Positions 23,966 to 26,641 of a stretch of DNA of 26,641 nucleotides are shown here, piece by piece. Position 1 is the stretch's first letter. Every line of letters begins with the position of its first letter. Source of the DNA: an uncultured Leuconostoc sp. (GTDB lineage: Bacteria > Bacillota > Bacilli > Lactobacillales > Lactobacillaceae). The translations under genes and the position numbers were made by a program. A model generated the notes under the pieces. That model was given only the letters and a program-made list of their open reading frames with translations, was not told where the DNA came from and did not search any database. The DNA is taken from contig USIU01000003.1 in NCBI GenBank assembly GCA_900554745.1, positions 1-26,641 on the forward strand, written 5' to 3'.

Positions 23966-24115
23966 GATAAAAATATAAAAGAATTGGCACAGGAATAACA
24001 GCGACTTCATATAAGGTAGTCATAGTTAGCGTGTTTTCGGATGGTAAAGGTCAGCGGCTAGGGGTTAAACGGACTTTTATAAAAATCTCATTTAGGAAAA
24101 GTCTAGTAAAAAATA
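23966..24115. other. Intergenic stretch without a recognised gene
   Basis: Between the csp promoter and the tRNA-Leu promoter I see no ORF with a ribosome site. The only visible structure is a seven-base inverted repeat, GACTTTT (24072-24078) and AAAAGTC (24097-24103). Confidence 0.5.
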
Positions 24116-24144
24116 TTGACAGCGCAGGTTAATTGCGCTAAACT
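24116..24144 (+). promoter_or_regulatory. Promoter of tRNA-Leu
   Basis: Consensus TTGACA (24116-24121), 17-base spacer, TAAACT (24139-24144), about 28 bases before the tRNA. Confidence 0.88.
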
Positions 24145-24171
24145 AATAGAGTTGTCAATACAAACAACATC

Positions 24172-24256
24172 GCAGCCGTGGCGGAATTGGCAGACGCGCA
24201 GGATTAAGGATCCTGTGCCCGTTTAGGGCGTGCGGGTTCGACTCCCGCCGGCTGCA
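24172..24256 (+). tRNA. tRNA-Leu (anticodon UAA)
   Basis: 85 bases with long variable arm. The acceptor stem GCAGCCG pairs with CGGCTGC, discriminator A, anticodon TAA in GATTAAGGA, T-loop GGTTCGACTCC. The CCA end is not encoded. Confidence 0.95.
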
Positions 24257-24259
24257 TCC

Positions 24260-24296
24260 AAGCTATTTTATCAGGTGACTGATAAAATAGCTTTTT
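24260..24296 (+). terminator. Terminator of tRNA-Leu
   Basis: AAGCTATTTTATCAG pairs perfectly with CTGATAAAATAGCTT around a GTGA loop, followed by T. Confidence 0.95.
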
Positions 24297-24330
24297 TGTT
24301 ATGGCCGGTGCGCAATGCGGATTTTTCTTG

Positions 24331-24339
24331 TGGTAAAAT
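24331..24339 (+). promoter_or_regulatory. Extended -10 promoter of the coiled-coil gene/tpiA unit
   Basis: TGGTAAAAT, about 20 bases before the start codon of the first gene; no clear -35 element. Confidence 0.6.
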
Positions 24340-24359
24340 AGTGATAATGGAGAATAATA

Positions 24360-24701
24360 ATGTTACTTTTCAAACGAACGAAACGTGAACCAAAAACTGA
24401 AGATGCGTTATCACAATCAGATTTCGATCTGATGCAGCAAGAAAACGATAAGATGCTGGATCAAATTGAAGCGTTGAAATTGGATGTGTCAGAATTGCAA
24501 TCAGAAAACCAACATTTGTCAGAATTGTTGGCGCGAAGTAAACATCAACGATCACTCGTTAAAACAGGCATGGGTCTCGGTGTGCTGGTTGTGAGTTACA
24601 TCCTGCTCCGCTTAGTGAATGAAGAAGCGCAATATACAGCAATGTTGCTACTCATTGAAGCCATCTTCATGTTTGTCATGTTACGAGGAGACGATAAATG
24701 A
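24360..24701 (+). CDS. Small coiled-coil membrane protein of unknown function
   Basis: 113 residues, not recognised. A basic N-terminus (FKRTKREPK) is followed by a Glu/Gln/Leu-rich segment (about 18-62) with heptad-like spacing of hydrophobic residues that should form a coiled coil. Two membrane helices then follow (about 70-84 and 92-108), with a short charged end (RGDDK). The topology would place both the coiled coil and the C-terminus in the cytoplasm. GGAG lies close before the ATG. It overlaps tpiA by four bases (ATGA), so the two are translated together. No function is suggested by known motifs; envelope or cell-division scaffolding would be a guess. Confidence 0.75.
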   Translation: MLLFKRTKREPKTEDALSQSDFDLMQQENDKMLDQIEALKLDVSELQSENQHLSELLARSKHQRSLVKTGMGLGVLVVSYILLRLVNEEAQYTAMLLLIEAIFMFVMLRGDDK

Positions 24702-25516
24702 TGATGGCAAAAATGCACAAGGCCAAGCGGGTGCCGTTTGTGGTTGCAAACTGGAAAATCAACAAGCTACAGACGGATGTGGCAGATTTTTTGGCGCAAG
24801 TTAGTGGTAAGGTACCCGATCAACGTATCGTTGAAACGGGTATTGCGGCTCAAGATTTGTTTTTAGCCGATATGGTGCGCGCCACGCAAGCAACCCCGAT
24901 TCATGTTGTTGCTGAAAACGTCCATTGGGAAGACAGTGGGGCCTATACGGGCGAAACGTCACCTAAAGCGTTAAAAGATATTGGCGCTACTTATGTTTTG
25001 ATTGGTCATTTTGAACGGCGTAAGTTCTTTAATGAAACTGATTCGACCGTCAATTTGAAAGTCACTGCCGCTTTACGTAATGGCTTGCGGCCGATTATTG
25101 ATGTGGATGAAGATATGAGCACGTATGCCCAGTTCATGGATGCGGAGCCGTCGGTAGCGCAAGTGGCCGCGGCGCTTGCTGGCGTTTCGGTTGACCAAAT
25201 TCGCAATGTCACGATTGCGTATGAACCAACTTGGGCGATTGGCTCAGGTGAAGCGGCTAGTGCCGATCAGGCACAAAAGGCGGCGCATTTAATTCGCCAA
25301 ACTTTGGCAAAGTTGTATTCGCCAGTCATTGCTGAACAAGTGCGCATTTTATATGGGGGTTCAGTGACACCGCATAATGCACGCGAAATTATGCGACAAA
25401 AAGATATTGATGGCGTGCTCGTTGGCACCGCGGCACTTGATCCAGATAATTTCTTGCAGTTAGTCGAGATTGCCCGTGATCCAGATGTGCCAGAATTTGA
25501 TATTGAACATGTTTAA
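24698..25516 (+). CDS. tpiA: Triose-phosphate isomerase, divergent
   Basis: 272 residues (usual about 250). Interconverts dihydroxyacetone phosphate and glyceraldehyde 3-phosphate. The catalytic residues are kept: K20 (ANWKINK), H104 (IGHFERR) and E176 (AYEPTWAIGSG), and the phosphate-binding LYGGSV (219-223) is intact. Several near-invariant neighbours are changed: the Ser after the catalytic His is F105, the CxGE strand reads DVDE (135-138), and QN is EN (73-74). The C-terminus is extended by an acidic tail. It may be a relaxed or repurposed enzyme, or the only isomerase of a heterofermenter with little flux through this step. GAGGAG lies seven bases before the ATG at 24698. Confidence 0.85.
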   Translation: MMMAKMHKAKRVPFVVANWKINKLQTDVADFLAQVSGKVPDQRIVETGIAAQDLFLADMVRATQATPIHVVAENVHWEDSGAYTGETSPKALKDIGATYVLIGHFERRKFFNETDSTVNLKVTAALRNGLRPIIDVDEDMSTYAQFMDAEPSVAQVAAALAGVSVDQIRNVTIAYEPTWAIGSGEAASADQAQKAAHLIRQTLAKLYSPVIAEQVRILYGGSVTPHNAREIMRQKDIDGVLVGTAALDPDNFLQLVEIARDPDVPEFDIEHV

Positions 25517-25555
25517 TCATAAAAGGGGCACCACAGGGTGTCGCTTGCAAAGGGC

Positions 25556-25583
25556 TTGCAAATGATGGTAAAAAGCGTATAAT
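25556..25583 (+). promoter_or_regulatory. Promoter of rpoB
   Basis: TTGCAA (25556-25561), 16-base spacer, TATAAT (25578-25583). The expected start near 25590 gives a leader of about 195 bases. Confidence 0.82.
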
Positions 25584-25650
25584 TATTCTTAGTAATACTG
25601 TGAATAAATATGGCTTTTTGCGAAATATTGTCCGCAATACCTTTATATTG

Positions 25651-25692
25651 AAGCAAACGTTGTCTGCGGAAACAGCGGCGATTGCTTTTTTT
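25651..25692 (+). terminator. Terminator-like hairpin in the rpoB leader (possible attenuator)
   Basis: AAGCAA (25651-25656) pairs with TTGCTT (25682-25687), and inside it CGTTGT with ACAGCG (one G-U); a seven-T run follows. It lies between the rpoB promoter and start codon, so read-through is needed for expression. Its apical loop contains TGCGGA (25665-25670), complementary to TCCGCA (25631-25636) upstream. Confidence 0.7.
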
Positions 25693-25785
25693 GTGCCTAT
25701 TCGGGGTCAAGTTAGGTGGAAATCGCCATCTTGTAACTGAATTGTAACAAACAAAACGCAGCGAAAAACAAACGAGGTGATAAAT

Positions 25786-26641
25786 GTGGCAGGACATTTA
25801 GTAAAGTACGGTAAGCACCGTACTCGTCGTTCATATGCTAGCATCAAAGAAGTGCTTGATGTGCCAAATTTGATTGAAATTCAAACGGCGTCATATCAAT
25901 GGTTCTTAGATGAAGGTATTAAAGAAATGTTTGGCGACATCATGCCAATCGATGATTTCCAAGGTAATTTGTCATTGGAATACGTCGATTACAAGTTGAT
26001 GGAACCAAAGTACAACATCGATGAGGCGCGTGAACACGACGCCAACTACTCAGCACCATTACACGTTACTTTGCGTTTGACGAACCATGAAACTGGTGAA
26101 ATCAAGTCGCAAGACGTGTTCTTTGGTGATTTCCCATTGATGACAGAACAAGGGACGTTCATCATCAATGGTGCTGAACGTGTTATCGTTTCACAACTTG
26201 TGCGTTCTCCTGGTATCTATTACAACCAAGAAAATGACAAAAACGGTCGCCCACGCTACGGCACAACGGTGATTCCGAACCGTGGCGCTTGGTTGGAATA
26301 CGAAACGGATGCCAAGGGTATCGCTAACGTCCGTATTGATCGCACACGTAAGTTGTTGATGACAGAATTGGTCCGTGCCCTTGGTTTCGGTTCAGATTCT
26401 GACATTATCGACATCTTCTCAGACCAATATGACGCTTTGAACATGACTTTGGAAAAAGACGTGCACAAAGATATGTCAGATTCACGTGTTGAAGAAGCGC
26501 TGAAGGACATTTACGAACGACTACGTCCGGGTGAACCAAAGACAGCTGATTCATCACGTGCCTTGTTGGTTGCCCGCTTCTTTGATCCAAAGCGTTATGA
26601 TTTGGCTGCTGTTGGTCGTTACAAGATCAACAAGAAGTTGT
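25786..26641 (+). CDS. rpoB: RNA polymerase beta subunit, 5' part
   Basis: 285 codons are present; the gene runs off the window. It begins VAGHLVKYGKHRTRRSYASI, followed by IEIQTASYQWFLDEGI, SAPLHVTLRLTNHETGEIKSQDVFFGDFPLM, and the highly conserved GTFIINGAERVIVSQL block; all match RpoB of lactic acid bacteria. The start is GTG 25786, with GAGGTGAT upstream. An ATG two bases earlier (25784) reads in another frame and stops after five codons, so it cannot be the rpoB start. The rifampicin region lies beyond the window. Confidence 0.97.
   Translation, partial: MAGHLVKYGKHRTRRSYASIKEVLDVPNLIEIQTASYQWFLDEGIKEMFGDIMPIDDFQGNLSLEYVDYKLMEPKYNIDEAREHDANYSAPLHVTLRLTNHETGEIKSQDVFFGDFPLMTEQGTFIINGAERVIVSQLVRSPGIYYNQENDKNGRPRYGTTVIPNRGAWLEYETDAKGIANVRIDRTRKLLMTELVRALGFGSDSDIIDIFSDQYDALNMTLEKDVHKDMSDSRVEEALKDIYERLRPGEPKTADSSRALLVARFFDPKRYDLAAVGRYKINKKL

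Noticed and set aside
24072..24103. Inverted repeat GACTTTT/AAAAGTC as a terminator or operator
   Set aside because: Only seven A/T-rich pairs with an 18-base loop and no T-run; chance is likely.
1..26641. CRISPR array, insertion sequence, prophage or attachment site
   Set aside because: No spaced direct repeats, transposase or integrase, and no repeat of a tRNA 3' end was seen near the three tRNA genes.

Overview
The window looks like a chromosomal segment of a low-to-mid GC lactic acid bacterium, most likely Lactobacillaceae of the Weissella/Leuconostoc group. I infer this from the protein families, the strong AGGAGG-type ribosome sites, the TGnTATAAT-type promoters, the lysine riboswitch and the RpoB N-terminus; the genus is not proven. 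There is no insertion sequence, integrase, phage gene or CRISPR array. It reads as core genome with several unusual regulatory arrangements.

Layout. (1) 20-3298: an Rgg-type regulator, an ABC-F ATPase, and a short BirA biotin ligase whose start lies one base after the ABC-F stop. (2) 3321-5856: a sigma-70 promoter, a lysine riboswitch (L-box) with terminator, then alr (alanine racemase) and asd (aspartate-semialdehyde dehydrogenase). This is a lysine-sensing unit joining D-alanine supply to the aspartate/lysine pathway; both products feed peptidoglycan. (3) 5874-6691: a YdcF/DUF218 membrane protein gene that appears frame-disrupted and carries a terminator-like hairpin inside its 5' coding part. 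(4) 6780-10356: two overlapping genes for a heterodimeric ABC exporter with one degenerate and one consensus ATP site. (5) 10459-13530: a terminator/attenuator-like hairpin, then a four-gene polar amino acid (glutamine-type) ABC importer. (6) 13623-19446: a complete oligopeptide importer operon oppABCDF, ending in a very strong terminator. (7) 19530-22457: an M13 metallopeptidase (PepO type), which fits peptide use next to opp, and a TSUP-family membrane permease. (8) 22463-22744: tRNA-Tyr and tRNA-Gln. (9) On the minus strand, gpmA and a cold-shock protein gene. (10) 24116-24296: tRNA-Leu. (11) 24331-25516: a small coiled-coil membrane protein translationally coupled to a divergent triose-phosphate isomerase. 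(12) 25556-26641: the rpoB promoter, a long leader with a terminator-like hairpin, and the 5' part of rpoB, cut by the window end.

No clearly new multi-gene defence or biosynthetic system is visible. The best second looks are: the rpoB leader hairpin with a possible pseudoknot; alr under lysine riboswitch control; two genes whose promoters predict leaderless mRNAs; a hairpin that seems to bridge a distant Shine-Dalgarno site to its start codon in the amino acid binding-protein gene; an OppA without a lipobox cysteine; and a triose-phosphate isomerase that keeps its catalytic Lys/His/Glu but has lost several near-invariant neighbours.
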